Notes: a model not told the origin generated them from the sequence alone. A stretch of DNA of 64,000 bases from Streptococcus mitis (GCF_002005545.1 NZ_LBMT01000001.1:766301-830300); one strand, 5' to 3'. Numbered from the stretch's first letter, positions 9,405 to 19,137 are shown. Made by a program: numbers and translations.

Positions 9405-10157
9405 CTAGCTATAGATACAGATCTTTTTGCCATTGATATCAGCTAGCGTGATGGGAATCTCATAAAGTTGACTAAGCAGGTCAGCCTGCATGATTTGATT
9501 GGTTGTTCCCTTGCTAAAGACTTGACCGTCCTTGAAGGCGACAATTTCATCTGCATACTGACTGGCCATGTTGATATCGTGGAGAACGATGATAATGGTC
9601 TTTCCGAGTTCTTTCACCAGTCGCCGAAGAATCTGCATCATGCTGACGCTTTGCTTGATATCGAGATTGTTAAGTGGTTCGTCCAGCAAGATAAAGTCTG
9701 TATCCTGGGCCAGTACCATAGCGATAAAGACCCGTTGGAGTTGTCCTCCAGACAGGCTATCGATGTAGCGGTCTTTTAAGTTGGTCAGTTCTAAATAGTC
9801 CAGAGTTTCTCGGATTTTTTCCCAGTCTTCTGCCCTCAGTAGACCTCGGCTGTAAGGAAAACGTCCAAAGCTGACCAGTTCTTCAACGGTTAATTTGGCT
9901 TGGTAATTGATTTTCTGCTTTAGGATAGTCAGTTCTTGGGCCAGTTCTTGCGAATTCCAACTCTCGATTTCACGACCTTTGATACTGAGAATACCCTGAT
10001 CTTTCTTGGTCAGTCTGCTCATGATGGAGAGGAGAGTCGATTTTCCAGCACCATTTGGACCAATAAAGGCTGTCAGTTTCTGAGGACTGACTTCAAGCGA
10101 AATGCCTTGCAAAATATCCTGTTTTTGAATGGATTTGTCAATGTTTTCCAGTTTCAC
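9405..10157 (-). CDS. piuD: Iron-compound ABC transporter ATP-binding protein
   Basis: This 250-residue ATPase of the FecE/FhuC type has Walker A GPNGAGKST near residues 33-41, signature LSGGQLQRV near 133 and Walker B FILLDEPLNNLD near 153. The start codon overlaps the piuC stop (ATGA). It powers iron-complex import by the PiuBC permease pair. Confidence 0.93.
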   Translation of the reverse strand: MKLENIDKSIQKQDILQGISLEVSPQKLTAFIGPNGAGKSTLLSIMSRLTKKDQGILSIKGREIESWNSQELAQELTILKQKINYQAKLTVEELVSFGRFPYSRGLLRAEDWEKIRETLDYLELTNLKDRYIDSLSGGQLQRVFIAMVLAQDTDFILLDEPLNNLDIKQSVSMMQILRRLVKELGKTIIIVLHDINMASQYADEIVAFKDGQVFSKGTTNQIMQADLLSQLYEIPITLADINGKKICIYS

Positions 10158-11110
10158 CGACGTGCCCTCCTGTAAAGTAAGATAAAGAATAAGAGACCTC
10201 CAATACTCTCAATGATCATACTGATGCGAATTTCCAGCGCAAAAATTCGTTCAATCAGGGCCTGCCCCAAGGTCAAGCTAATAAATCCAACCAGAATGGC
10301 TACGATAAAGAGTAACTTGTGCTGATAGTCTTTGACAATCAGGTAGGTGAGGTTAGCCAGCATAAAGCCGAAGAAGGCCATAGGTCCCACCAGGGCAGTG
10401 GCCGTTGAGGTCAAAAGTACGATGCCCCAGAGGAGCTCTCTCTGTTCTTTTTCAACATCGAGTCCCAATATCTGAGCCGTTTCTCTTTGCAGGTGCAAGA
10501 CATCCAGAATGACTGCTTTTCGAAAGAAAAAGATTGTCAAAGCAAGGATGATTAGAGAACCAATGGCTAGGATGGAAGTGTTGAGATGCTGAAAGGAAGC
10601 AAAGAGACTGTTTTGTAGTTTATCGTATTCGTTTGGATCCATCAGGACCTGAAGGAAGGTACTGATATTTCGAAAGAGACTTCCGAGGGCTAGACAGATC
10701 AGCAGGATGAAGACCAGATCTTGCTTCATCAGTGTCTTCAAGTACCCTTGCAAGGCGAGAAAGAAGAGGGATTGAAGTAGAAGTAAGACTAGGAATTCTA
10801 AAATAGGAGACTTACCAAGTTGAAGAAACTTACTTTCAAAAACCAGTAGTAGGGTTTGTAGTAGGACGTAGAAGGATTCGATTCCCAAAATACTTGGCGT
10901 CAGGAAGCGATTTTCCGTCAGGGTTTGAAAACTAATAGTCGAAATCCCAGTCGCGATGGCTACCAAGAGATAAACGATGATCTTTTGGGAACGCAACTTC
11001 CAAGCAAAGGATGACAAGTGAGTGATGGGCCAAAAGTAGAGAAGACAAGCTCCGATGGCAAGAATAATGAGAATCCAGAAGAGCTTAGTATGTTTGCTTT
11101 TAGACTGCAT
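10154..11110 (-). CDS. piuC: Iron-compound ABC transporter permease
   Basis: This FecCD-type permease has 318 residues from the chosen start. Multiple membrane segments are visible, with the family's coupling region AILGLDVEKEQRE and GPMAFFGFMLANLTYLIV. ATG 11110 follows a GAGGGGGACG-like ribosome site and overlaps piuB by 11 bases; the upstream in-frame codon at 11158 lacks such a site. It partners with PiuB. Confidence 0.9.
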   Translation of the reverse strand: MQSKSKHTKLFWILIILAIGACLLYFWPITHLSSFAWKLRSQKIIVYLLVAIATGISTISFQTLTENRFLTPSILGIESFYVLLQTLLLVFESKFLQLGKSPILEFLVLLLLQSLFFLALQGYLKTLMKQDLVFILLICLALGSLFRNISTFLQVLMDPNEYDKLQNSLFASFQHLNTSILAIGSLIILALTIFFFRKAVILDVLHLQRETAQILGLDVEKEQRELLWGIVLLTSTATALVGPMAFFGFMLANLTYLIVKDYQHKLLFIVAILVGFISLTLGQALIERIFALEIRISMIIESIGGLLFFILLYRRARR

Positions 11111-12059
11111 CTTTTCGTCCCCCTCTCCATAGAAGTAGGATAAAGACGAGGCTACCAATGATTCCTAGTAGAAGACTGACAGACAACTCATAGGGTCGAA
11201 TCAGAACTCGGGATAGGATATCGCAAGCCAGAACTAGATTGGCTCCAACCAGTGCGACGATAAGTTTGGTCTGACTTAGATTATCTCCATAGTGCTTGCG
11301 AACAAGATTGGGAACGATGACCCCGAGAAATGGCAAGCCACCCACGGTAATCATGGTGACACTAGTCGTTAGAGCCACAAGAAAGAGGGCCAGTTTTTCA
11401 AGTAGGGAGTAGGAAATCCCCAAACTTTCGCTAGTTTCTTTTCCTAGATTCATGATGGTGAAGGTTTGGGATAATTTCCAAACGGCTATCAGGATAATGA
11501 GGCCTAAAAAGAGCCATTCATACTGATGGGTCTGAATCATGGAGAAGGACCCCTGGGTCCAAGCAGTCATACTCTGAACCAGATTGAAACGGTAGGCGAT
11601 AACTTCTGTCACAGAACCGATAATCCCGCTATAGATGATCCCAATCAGAGGCAACATCCACCTTTCCTTTACAGTAAAAATGGTCATAAAGGCTAGGAAG
11701 AAGAGGGTAAATACGATGGATGAAACAAAAGCAAAGAGCATCTTTTGGGTCAGACTAGCCGACGGAAAGACAAAGAGGCTCAATACCATTCCCAGTTTGG
11801 CAGCTTCAGTCGTTCCAACTGTGCTTGGAGCAGCAAACTGATTTTGAGTGATAGTCTGCATGAGAAGTCCTGCCATACTCATACTAGAGGCGGTCAGGAG
11901 AATGCTGATAGTTCTTGGGAGACGGGACTCTTGAAAGAGGAGCCAAGTTTCATGATCCAGTGCAAAGAGCTTTCCCCATGAAAAATCACTGGTCCCAATG
12001 CTAATAGAGAGAAAGACTAGGAGTAGAAGTAAGCCAATTAAATAATGAGAAAGTTTCAT
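11100..12059 (-). CDS. piuB: Iron-compound ABC transporter permease, first gene of piu operon
   Basis: This FecCD-family permease has 319 residues and about nine hydrophobic segments. The family motifs are GLLMQTITQNQFAAPSTVG near residue 68 and GGLPFLGVIVPNLVRKHYGDN near 243. ATG 12059 is preceded by AAGGATGGGG at good spacing, which is why it is preferred over the in-frame ATG at 12074. A promoter lies upstream at 12124-12152. Confidence 0.9.
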   Translation of the reverse strand: MKLSHYLIGLLLLLVFLSISIGTSDFSWGKLFALDHETWLLFQESRLPRTISILLTASSMSMAGLLMQTITQNQFAAPSTVGTTEAAKLGMVLSLFVFPSASLTQKMLFAFVSSIVFTLFFLAFMTIFTVKERWMLPLIGIIYSGIIGSVTEVIAYRFNLVQSMTAWTQGSFSMIQTHQYEWLFLGLIILIAVWKLSQTFTIMNLGKETSESLGISYSLLEKLALFLVALTTSVTMITVGGLPFLGVIVPNLVRKHYGDNLSQTKLIVALVGANLVLACDILSRVLIRPYELSVSLLLGIIGSLVFILLLWRGGRKDAV

Positions 12060-12123
12060 ACCCCATCCTTTCATGTAGATTTGGTACCGAAAGATACCTG
12101 CGGATATTACTGTAACACGATTT

Positions 12124-12152
12124 ATTTAATCTGTTAATAAATTTTCTGACAA
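12124..12152 (-). promoter_or_regulatory. piu operon promoter
   Basis: On the minus strand, TTGTCA (12152-12147) and TTAAAT (12129-12124) are separated by 17 bases. The surrounding DNA is AT-rich. Pneumococcal piu is known to be repressed by RitR; I could not pick out its binding site by eye. Confidence 0.6.
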
Positions 12153-12202
12153 TTTAATAAATAAAGCAAGGAGAGAGTACCAGGACCTTCTCCTCTGTTT
12201 TC

Positions 12203-13201
12203 CTATTCCAAAATGTTTTTGCCTTCTTTAACACGCCAATGATAATCCGATAAAATAATATCTTCAAGGGAGTAGCTAGCCTTCCAATCAAGATATTTTT
12301 TAGCTTTTGATGCGTCTGCTAGGACGCTAGCTGGGTCACCAGCACGGCGAGCAACAATTTCGTGTGGGATTTTTTGATTCAGTAGTTCTTCAGCAGTTTT
12401 AAAGATTTCTTTGACGGTATAGCCTTTTTCAGTTCCCAAGTTAAAGATTTGAGAAGAACTGTCTTCTTGAAATAGGTAGTTCATTCCTTTAACATGAGCC
12501 TGTGCAAGGTCCAAGATATGAATGTAATCACGAATGCATGATCCGTCACGTGTATCGTAATCATCTCCAAATATTTTTAGGCTATCATTTTGTCCCAATG
12601 CGGTCTTGTTGATATTGGGAATGATATGAGTTGGATTTTTCACGCGCAGACCGTTTGAAGCATCCATTTCAGCCCCAGCTACATTAAAGTAACGGAAAAT
12701 GACATATTTCCAATCGTAGCGATTGGCCATCCAGTAAATCATTCGTTCACCCATCAGTTTTGTTTCTGCATAAGGGTTGACAGGGTCGAGCAGGGTATCT
12801 TCAGTTGCGGGCTTGTCAATACAGTTATTACCATAGAGGGAAGCAGTCGAAGAGAACATGATTTTTTGAATACCAACTTCAGATAAGACTTTGAGAACTT
12901 GGTTCATACCAGCAACATTGGCAGTGAAGTATTTACTTGGATTTTCAATGCTTTCGCTCACAACAATCTCACCTGCACAATGAAGAACAGCATCAATCTG
13001 ATTTTCTTCTAAGTAAGCCTTTAAGGCGCTAGCATCATAAACATCCAGTTGTTTAAAGCTAGCACGACTATCCACAGCCGCTCGATTTCCTGTAGAGAGA
13101 TTATCTAGAACATGTACCTGATAGCCAGCATTTAAAAGAGCTTTAACGGTATGGGAGCCAATGTAGCCAGCTCCACCTGTAACAAGAATTGTTTTGGTCA
13201 T
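12203..13201 (-). CDS. galE: UDP-glucose 4-epimerase
   Basis: Interconverts UDP-glucose and UDP-galactose (332 residues, short-chain dehydrogenase fold). The NAD-binding motif TGGAGYIGSH is at residues 8-17, a catalytic Ser/Thr lies in FSSTASLYG near 125, and the Tyr-Lys pair is in NPYAETKLMGE near 149-153. It stands alone with no gal genes adjacent, so it more likely supplies UDP-sugars for surface polysaccharide than for galactose breakdown (inference). Confidence 0.95.
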   Translation of the reverse strand: MTKTILVTGGAGYIGSHTVKALLNAGYQVHVLDNLSTGNRAAVDSRASFKQLDVYDASALKAYLEENQIDAVLHCAGEIVVSESIENPSKYFTANVAGMNQVLKVLSEVGIQKIMFSSTASLYGNNCIDKPATEDTLLDPVNPYAETKLMGERMIYWMANRYDWKYVIFRYFNVAGAEMDASNGLRVKNPTHIIPNINKTALGQNDSLKIFGDDYDTRDGSCIRDYIHILDLAQAHVKGMNYLFQEDSSSQIFNLGTEKGYTVKEIFKTAEELLNQKIPHEIVARRAGDPASVLADASKAKKYLDWKASYSLEDIILSDYHWRVKEGKNILE

Positions 13202-13463
13202 GATTTTTTCCTTTTCCTAGTTTTGTACTATTTTAAAGAAATAAGAAGGTGAAGTCAACTATTTTCTGCGAATTTCATGAAAAACTTAACAAATATAGCA
13301 TTGAATTGTTTTGTGTTTGGGAATTAATAGTTTGGTTGGTCTTGGAATAGTTCTTAGATTTCACCTCACATGCAAGAAAATACAAGCTTTTCTAAGATAC
13401 AGTAAGACTAAGATACTAATTTAGAAATCCACCTTCCCGCTATCCTTCTCCTATAAAAAGTGG
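13202..13463. other. Divergent intergenic region galE-pepA
   Basis: AT-rich spacer between divergent genes. Apart from the pepA -10 box at its right end I see no gene, repeat or strong hairpin. Confidence 0.5.
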
Positions 13464-13469
13464 TAAAAT
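13464..13469 (+). promoter_or_regulatory. pepA -10 box
   Basis: TAAAAT preceded by TGG, giving an extended -10 (TGgTAAAAT), 24 bases before the pepA start. Confidence 0.6.
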
Positions 13470-13493
13470 GGATGAAAGAAAGAAGGAACTGAA

Positions 13494-14558
13494 ATGACAA
13501 CATTATTTTCAAAAATCAAAGAAGTAACAGAACTTGCTGCGATCTCAGGTCATGAAGCACCTGTTCGTGCTTATCTTCGTGAAAAGTTGACACCGCACGT
13601 GGATGAAGTGGTGACAGATTGCTTGGGTGGTATTTTTGGTATCAAACATTCACAAGCTGCGGATGCACCGCGCGTCTTGGTCGCTTCTCACATGGATGAA
13701 GTTGGTTTTATGGTCAGCGAGATTAAGCCAGATGGTACCTTCCGTGTCGTTGAAATCGGTGGATGGAACCCCATGGTGGTTAGCAGCCAACGTTTCAAAC
13801 TCTTTACTCGTGACGGTCGTGAAATTCCTGTGATTTCAGGTTCTGTTCCGCCACATTTGACTCGTGGTAAGGGTGGACCAACTATGCCAGCTATTGCAGA
13901 TATCGTCTTTGATGGCGGTTTTGCGGACAAGGCTGAGGCAGAAAGCTTTGGCATCCGTCCTGGTGACACCATCGTACCAGATAGCTCTGCAATCTTGACA
14001 GCCAATGAAAAAAATATTATCTCAAAAGCTTGGGACAATCGCTATGGTGTGCTCATGGTGAGTGAGTTGGCAGAAGCTCTTTCAGGTCAAAAACTGGGAA
14101 ATGAACTCTATCTTGGTTCTAACGTCCAAGAAGAAGTTGGTCTTCGTGGTGCTCATACTTCCACAACCAAGTTTGACCCAGAAGTTTTCTTAGCAGTTGA
14201 CTGCTCACCTGCTGGTGATGTCTACGGTGGTCAAGGCAAGATTGGAGATGGCACCTTGATTCGTTTCTACGATCCAGGTCACTTGCTTCTCCCAGGGATG
14301 AAGGATTTTCTTTTGACAACGGCTGAAGAAGCTGGTATCAAGTACCAATACTACTGTGGTAAAGGCGGAACGGATGCTGGCGCAGCTCATCTGAAAAATG
14401 GTGGTGTCCCATCTACAACAATCGGTGTCTGCGCTCGTTATATCCACTCTCACCAAACCCTCTACGCTATGGATGACTTCCTAGAAGCTCAAGCTTTCTT
14501 GCAAGCCTTGGTGAAAAAATTGGATCGTTCAACAGTTGATTTGATTAAAAATTATTAA
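13494..14558 (+). CDS. pepA: Glutamyl aminopeptidase (M42 family)
   Basis: This 354-residue cytoplasmic metallopeptidase removes N-terminal Glu/Asp from peptides. M42 features include the metal ligand in ASHMDEVGFMV (near 63-72), KAWDNRYG near 178, the catalytic NVQEEVGLRGA near 209-219, AVDCSPAGD near 234 and a C-terminal IHSHQT. The sequence is full length. The next small gene follows 21 bases later and is probably cotranscribed. Confidence 0.95.
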   Translation: MTTLFSKIKEVTELAAISGHEAPVRAYLREKLTPHVDEVVTDCLGGIFGIKHSQAADAPRVLVASHMDEVGFMVSEIKPDGTFRVVEIGGWNPMVVSSQRFKLFTRDGREIPVISGSVPPHLTRGKGGPTMPAIADIVFDGGFADKAEAESFGIRPGDTIVPDSSAILTANEKNIISKAWDNRYGVLMVSELAEALSGQKLGNELYLGSNVQEEVGLRGAHTSTTKFDPEVFLAVDCSPAGDVYGGQGKIGDGTLIRFYDPGHLLLPGMKDFLLTTAEEAGIKYQYYCGKGGTDAGAAHLKNGGVPSTTIGVCARYIHSHQTLYAMDDFLEAQAFLQALVKKLDRSTVDLIKNY

Positions 14559-14579
14559 ACCATAAGGGAGGTGGTAGGG

Positions 14580-14876
14580 ATGGTAGAACCAAACCTAGAA
14601 AGCCTTGTAAAAGATCTTTACAATCATGCTCGACATGATTTGAGTGAAGATTTAGTTGCTGCTCTCTTAGAGACTGCTAAAAAACTACCTGCTACAAATG
14701 AGCAATTGCTGGCAGTCCGTCTCTCAGGACTGGTCAATCGTGAATTGCTCAAGAATCCCAAACATCCGGCACCTGAGTTGCTCAACTTGGCTCGCTTTAT
14801 CAAAAGAGAAGAAGCAAAGTACAGAGGAACTGCGGCTTCTGCGCTTATGTACGGGGAGCTCTTTAAAATGCTTTGA
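14580..14876 (+). CDS. Small all-helical protein resembling bacteriocin immunity (EntA-immunity) family
   Basis: The 98 residues are predicted all-helical, acidic-amphipathic, and have no membrane segment. The C-terminal part LLNLARFIKREEAKYRGTA resembles enterocin-A-type immunity proteins, which are small four-helix bundles protecting against pediocin-like bacteriocins. No bacteriocin gene is adjacent. GGGAGGTG at 14566 sits 8 bases before ATG 14580; an in-frame GTG at 14571 overlaps that site and is less likely. It follows pepA closely. The family call is moderate. Confidence 0.6.
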   Translation: MVEPNLESLVKDLYNHARHDLSEDLVAALLETAKKLPATNEQLLAVRLSGLVNRELLKNPKHPAPELLNLARFIKREEAKYRGTAASALMYGELFKML

Positions 14877-14902
14877 TTCCATTGTGAATCAAAGCATTTT
14901 TC
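14865..14902 (+). terminator. Rho-independent terminator overlapping the stop codon
   Basis: Perfect stem AATGCTTTGATTC / GAATCAAAGCATT followed by TTTCT. The 5' arm includes the last codons and stop of the immunity-like gene. Confidence 0.85.
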
Positions 14903-14937
14903 TATATGTTAGACAAGCAATTCTTGGTTAGGAAAAG

Positions 14938-14965
14938 AAAAAAGCCATCCCATTTAGGATAGCTT
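14938..14965 (-). terminator. Terminator of the Na/Pi transporter gene
   Basis: On the minus strand, AAGCTATCC / GGATGGCTT is followed by a TTTTTT run, directly after the stop. Confidence 0.75.
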
Positions 14966-14973
14966 CTTGGATC

Positions 14974-16605
14974 TTAGATTTGTTCAGCGATGACCTTTTC
15001 AGCTAGATTCATAGCATGGTCTGATACACGAGTGTAGTGGGAAACAATATCGATAAAGTTGACCCCAGCTTGCGTTGAACACTCGCCCTTGTTGAGGCGT
15101 TTGATGTGAGTCTTTCTGAGAACACGTTCCATATTGTTGATTTCTTTATGGCGTTCAATCAGACTTTGAGCTTTTTCAATATCATTGTTTTTCACGCTGT
15201 CAAGGGCATCCTTGATAAAGCCAGTGGTTTTTTGATAGATATCAGCCAATTCCTGTAAAGCAGCTTCAGAGAACTCAACATTCTTACGTTGAAGGTAGTC
15301 AGTCAGATTGATTAGCGCTTCTGCGTGGTCCCCAATCCGTTCCAAATCACGGGATGAATCCAGGATGTTGGTGAGCACTTCACTTTCTTTCTGGCTAAGG
15401 GCCTCACTTGAAAGAGTAATCAGGTAACGAGTCAATTTTTCATCAATGGTATTGATGGCTTCTTCTGTCTTGTGTCCTTTTTCAGCAACCTTTTCATTAA
15501 GGTCAATGATGTAGTTGTATGAAAGGTCAAAGGCTTTAGAAGCATAATTTCCCAAGTGAAGGAGTTCTTTTTTTGCATTTCCGAGAGCGATTGATGGAGC
15601 TTGTTTAATCAAATGCTCATCAAGGTAAAGCGGCTCGTACTTGACAACTTCATCTTCACCAGGGATGAGCTTGGTTACAAAGTAGGCCAAGGCTCCGATG
15701 AATGGAAATTGTACAATGGTGTTACTTACGTTAAAGGCACCGTGAGAGAAGGCGATGGTCATCTCAGGTGAGAGGTGAAGGAGTGCTTGGAAGTACTCAA
15801 TCATAGACGTAAATGGACCTAATAAGATTAAGCAAAGGATAGTCCCTAAAACGTTAAAGGTGACGTGGGTTGCAGCAACGCGTTTCGCAGAGATATTGGC
15901 TCCAGCTGCCGCGATGATAACTGTTAGGGTTGTCCCGATATTATCCCCGAAGAGAACCGGTAGCGAACCTTTAAGGTCAAGGAATCCACCTGCATAGAGA
16001 CCTTGCAAAATCCCGATTGTCGCAGAAGAAGCTTGGATGAGGACGGTAATCACTGCACCGGCAAAAACTCCTAATACAGGATTTTGTCCCAAGGTTACCA
16101 TATATTCCTTGAATTGTGGTAAATCTTTAAGAGGGCTCATACCGGCACTGATGAGGTTGAGGGCGTAGAAGATTCCTCCTACACCAAACAGGATGCGCCC
16201 GATATTGTTTGCTGTTCTATTTTTGGTAAAGAAGAGGAACATGGTTCCAAGGAAAATCAGGGGTAAAGCATACTCACCAAGCTTGAAACCGATGATAAAG
16301 GAAGTAACTGTGGTTCCGATGTTGGCTCCCATGATAATTCCGATAGCCTGTCTAAGAGTGAGAAGACTAGCGCTGACCAGTCCAACCGTGATAACTGTAA
16401 CCCCTGTACTTGACTGAATCAGGGCAGTCACGACAATTCCGACTAGAACACCTAAAAAGGGATTACTGGTATATTTGTCAATGTAAAAACGAAGGCGATC
16501 TCCAGCAGCTTGTTGCAAACCGTCTCCCATGGTCTTGATACTATATAAGAATAGTCCCAGACCACCTAAAAAGTGAAATAAAATTTCCTGCCAATTGATG
16601 GACAT
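14974..16605 (-). CDS. Na/Pi cotransporter family protein with PhoU-like tail
   Basis: The 543 residues have an N-terminal half made of two inverted Na/Pi-cotransporter repeats carrying the hallmark QSST (near residue 66) and QASSAT (near 190), with about eight membrane segments. Residues about 340-543 form a PhoU-like helical domain (SSRDLERIGDHAEAL, VSDHAMNLAEKV). This is the NptA/YjbB type, thought to move phosphate with sodium. The gene is monocistronic with its own terminator. Confidence 0.9.
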   Translation of the reverse strand: MSINWQEILFHFLGGLGLFLYSIKTMGDGLQQAAGDRLRFYIDKYTSNPFLGVLVGIVVTALIQSSTGVTVITVGLVSASLLTLRQAIGIIMGANIGTTVTSFIIGFKLGEYALPLIFLGTMFLFFTKNRTANNIGRILFGVGGIFYALNLISAGMSPLKDLPQFKEYMVTLGQNPVLGVFAGAVITVLIQASSATIGILQGLYAGGFLDLKGSLPVLFGDNIGTTLTVIIAAAGANISAKRVAATHVTFNVLGTILCLILLGPFTSMIEYFQALLHLSPEMTIAFSHGAFNVSNTIVQFPFIGALAYFVTKLIPGEDEVVKYEPLYLDEHLIKQAPSIALGNAKKELLHLGNYASKAFDLSYNYIIDLNEKVAEKGHKTEEAINTIDEKLTRYLITLSSEALSQKESEVLTNILDSSRDLERIGDHAEALINLTDYLQRKNVEFSEAALQELADIYQKTTGFIKDALDSVKNNDIEKAQSLIERHKEINNMERVLRKTHIKRLNKGECSTQAGVNFIDIVSHYTRVSDHAMNLAEKVIAEQI

Positions 16606-16802
16606 TTCTTTTTCCTCCGAAAAATAATAACGGAATTTCTCCTATTCTATTTTAAAGGATAAAAGTAAATCTAACAAGTGTTAAGCTAAGATTTTAGAAA
16701 GAAAATTCGTTAGAAAAATCAAAAATAGTATACTCTAGCATGTCACAAAGATTAAATATCGAAAAATCTTGTGAAATCTTTCCTTATATTTCCAAAGTGT
16801 GA

Positions 16803-16808
16803 TATAAT
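16803..16808 (+). promoter_or_regulatory. pgk -10 box
   Basis: Perfect TATAAT 36 bases before the pgk start. A -35 is less clear; TTTCCT at about 17 bases upstream is the best candidate. The rest of the 239-base gap holds nothing I can name. Confidence 0.65.
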
Positions 16809-16844
16809 AGTTTCGAATAAAATAAATAAAGGGGTTTTTGTAAC

Positions 16845-18041
16845 ATGGCAAAACTTACTGTTAAAGACGTTGACTTGAAAGGTAAAAAAGTCCTCGTTCG
16901 TGTTGACTTCAACGTACCATTGAAAGATGGCGTAATCACTAACGACAACCGTATCACAGCAGCTCTTCCAACTATTAAGTACATCATCGAACAAGGTGGA
17001 CGTGCAATTCTTTTCTCTCACCTTGGACGTGTGAAAGAAGAAGCTGATAAAGCTGGTAAATCACTTGCTCCTGTAGCAGCAGACTTGGCAGCTAAATTGG
17101 GCCAAGACGTTGTTTTCCCAGGTGTTACTCGTGGTGCTGAATTGGAAGCAGCTATCAACGCTCTTGAAGATGGACAAGTTCTCTTGGTTGAAAACACTCG
17201 TTACGAAGATGTTGACGGCAAGAAAGAATCTAAAAACGATCCTGAACTTGGTAAATACTGGGCATCACTTGGAGATGGTATCTTCGTAAACGATGCATTC
17301 GGTACAGCTCACCGTGCACACGCATCTAACGTTGGTATCTCAGCAAATGTTGAAAAAGCAGTTGCTGGCTTCCTTCTTGAAAACGAAATTGCCTACATCC
17401 AAGAAGCAGTTGAAACTCCAGAACGTCCATTCGTAGCGATTCTTGGTGGTTCAAAAGTTTCAGACAAGATCGGTGTTATCGAAAACTTGCTTGAAAAAGC
17501 TGATAAAGTCCTTATCGGTGGTGGTATGACTTATACATTCTACAAAGCACAAGGTATCGAAATCGGTAACTCACTTGTAGAAGAAGACAAATTGGATGTT
17601 GCGAAAGCTCTTCTTGAAAAAGCAAACGGTAAATTGATCTTGCCAGTTGACTCAAAAGAAGCTAACGCATTTGCTGGTTACACTGAAGTGCGTGACACTG
17701 AAGGTGAAGCAGTTTCAGAAGGATTCCTTGGTCTTGATATTGGTCCAAAATCTATCGCTAAATTTGACGAAGCTTTGACTGGTGCCAAAACAGTTGTATG
17801 GAACGGACCTATGGGTGTATTTGAAAACCCAGATTTCCAAGCTGGTACAATCGGTGTGATGGACGCTATCGTGAAACAACCAGGCGTGAAATCAATCATC
17901 GGTGGTGGTGACTCAGCTGCCGCAGCGATTAACCTTGGCCGTGCAGACAAATTCTCATGGATCTCTACTGGTGGTGGAGCATCAATGGAACTTCTTGAAG
18001 GTAAAGTTCTTCCAGGACTTGCAGCCTTGACAGAAAAATAA
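16845..18041 (+). CDS. pgk: Phosphoglycerate kinase
   Basis: ATP-forming glycolytic step from 1,3-bisphosphoglycerate to 3-phosphoglycerate. The 398 residues include the N-terminal [11 protein letters not shown] (residues 19-29), SHLGRVK near 59, [11 protein letters not shown] near 156 and the nucleotide-binding GGGDSAAA and [13 protein letters not shown] near the C terminus. Codon use is strongly biased toward preferred codons, as expected for a highly expressed gene. A terminator follows. Confidence 0.98.
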   Translation: MAKLTVKDVDLKGKKVLVRVDFNVPLKDGVITNDNRITAALPTIKYIIEQGGRAILFSHLGRVKEEADKAGKSLAPVAADLAAKLGQDVVFPGVTRGAELEAAINALEDGQVLLVENTRYEDVDGKKESKNDPELGKYWASLGDGIFVNDAFGTAHRAHASNVGISANVEKAVAGFLLENEIAYIQEAVETPERPFVAILGGSKVSDKIGVIENLLEKADKVLIGGGMTYTFYKAQGIEIGNSLVEEDKLDVAKALLEKANGKLILPVDSKEANAFAGYTEVRDTEGEAVSEGFLGLDIGPKSIAKFDEALTGAKTVVWNGPMGVFENPDFQAGTIGVMDAIVKQPGVKSIIGGGDSAAAAINLGRADKFSWISTGGGASMELLEGKVLPGLAALTEK

Positions 18042-18058
18042 GATTTTATAAATAAATC

Positions 18059-18094
18059 AAAGAAGAGAGGGATGAAAGTTCCTCTTTTCTTTTG
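18059..18094 (+). terminator. pgk terminator
   Basis: AAAGAAGAGAGG / CCTCTTTTCTTT stem with T tract. Confidence 0.85.
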
Positions 18095-18176
18095 TTCAAA
18101 ATAAAAACGCTTCCTCTCAACTATTGCTCATAAAATCACCCAAATTATGATAAAATGGAAATAGAAAGTTGAGATT

Positions 18177-18704
18177 ATGAGTTATTTTAAAAAATATAAA
18201 TTCGATAAATCCCAGTTTAAACTTGGTATGCGAACCTTTAAAACAGGTATTGCTGTTTTTCTAGTTCTCTTGATTTTTGGCTTTTTTGGCTGGAAAGGTC
18301 TTCAAATCGGTGCTTTGACAGCCGTTTTTAGCCTGAGGGAGAGTTTTGATAAGAGTGTCCATTTTGGGACTTCGCGTATTCTAGGAAATAGTATCGGTGG
18401 CCTCTATGCCCTGGTCTTCTTCTTATTAAATACCTTTTTCCACGAAGCCTTTTGGGTGACCTTGGTAGTTGTTCCAATCTGCACCATGTTAACCATTATG
18501 ACAAATGTAGCCATGAATAACAAAGCAGGCGTTATTGGTGGTGTAGCAGCCATGTTAATCATTACCCTATCGATTCCGAGCGGAGAAACGATTTTGTACG
18601 TGTTTGCGCGTGTATCAGAAACTTTCATGGGAGTTTTTGTCGCAATTCTAGTAAATTACGATATTGATCGTATTCGTCTCTTTTTAGAGAAAAAAGAAAA
18701 ATAA
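18177..18704 (+). CDS. FUSC/aromatic acid exporter-type membrane protein
   Basis: The 175 residues form four to six membrane helices with the conserved start FKLGMRTFKTGIAVFLVLLIFGFFGW, then LRESFDKSVHFGTSRILGN, matching the N-terminal domain of FUSC/ArAE (aromatic acid exporter) proteins. The length fits the short streptococcal form. The stop codon abuts the GlnR operator of the next operon. The substrate is unknown. Confidence 0.75.
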   Translation: MSYFKKYKFDKSQFKLGMRTFKTGIAVFLVLLIFGFFGWKGLQIGALTAVFSLRESFDKSVHFGTSRILGNSIGGLYALVFFLLNTFFHEAFWVTLVVVPICTMLTIMTNVAMNNKAGVIGGVAAMLIITLSIPSGETILYVFARVSETFMGVFVAILVNYDIDRIRLFLEKKEK

Positions 18705-18757
18705 TGTTACATTTTATAACATTATCAATTGACGTTTGTCTTTTTTTAGACTATAAT
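18705..18757 (+). promoter_or_regulatory. glnRA promoter with GlnR operator
   Basis: A perfect GlnR box, TGTTA-N7-TAACA, is at 18705-18721 (consensus TGTNAN7TNACA). It is followed by -35 TTGACG (18729-18734), a 17-base spacer and -10 TATAAT (18752-18757). The operator just upstream of the -35 fits autoregulated repression of glnRA by GlnR with glutamine synthetase as nitrogen sensor. Confidence 0.9.
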
Positions 18758-18780
18758 AGACAGAAAGAAGGAAATTGTAA

Positions 18781-19137
18781 ATGAAGGAAAAAGAATTTCG
18801 CCGAAATATGGCTGTTTTTCCTATCGGCAGTGTTATGAAGTTGACCGATTTATCGGCGCGTCAGATTCGTTATTATGAAGATCAAGAGTTGATTAAGCCT
18901 GATCGAAACGAAGGGAACCGTCGCATGTATTCCTTGAATGACATGGATCGTCTGCTTGAAATCAAAGATTATATCTCTGAAGGTTATAATATCGCTGCCA
19001 TTAAGAAAAAATATGCTGAACGTGAAGCGAAATCCAAGAAAGCGGTGAGTCAGACTGAGGTGCGTCGTGCACTTCATAATGAACTCCTCCAACAGGGTCG
19101 CTTTGCTTCGGTACGATCACCTTTTGGTCGCGGTTAG
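18781..19137 (+). CDS. glnR: Nitrogen regulator GlnR (MerR family)
   Basis: This 118-residue repressor of nitrogen genes has a MerR-type winged helix at residues 15-85 (KLTDLSARQIRYYEDQELIKP, then NRRMYSLNDMDRLLEIKDYI). The C-terminal tail contacts feedback-inhibited glutamine synthetase in this family. It is in an operon with glnA 36 bases downstream and is preceded by its own operator. Confidence 0.97.
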   Translation: MKEKEFRRNMAVFPIGSVMKLTDLSARQIRYYEDQELIKPDRNEGNRRMYSLNDMDRLLEIKDYISEGYNIAAIKKKYAEREAKSKKAVSQTEVRRALHNELLQQGRFASVRSPFGRG

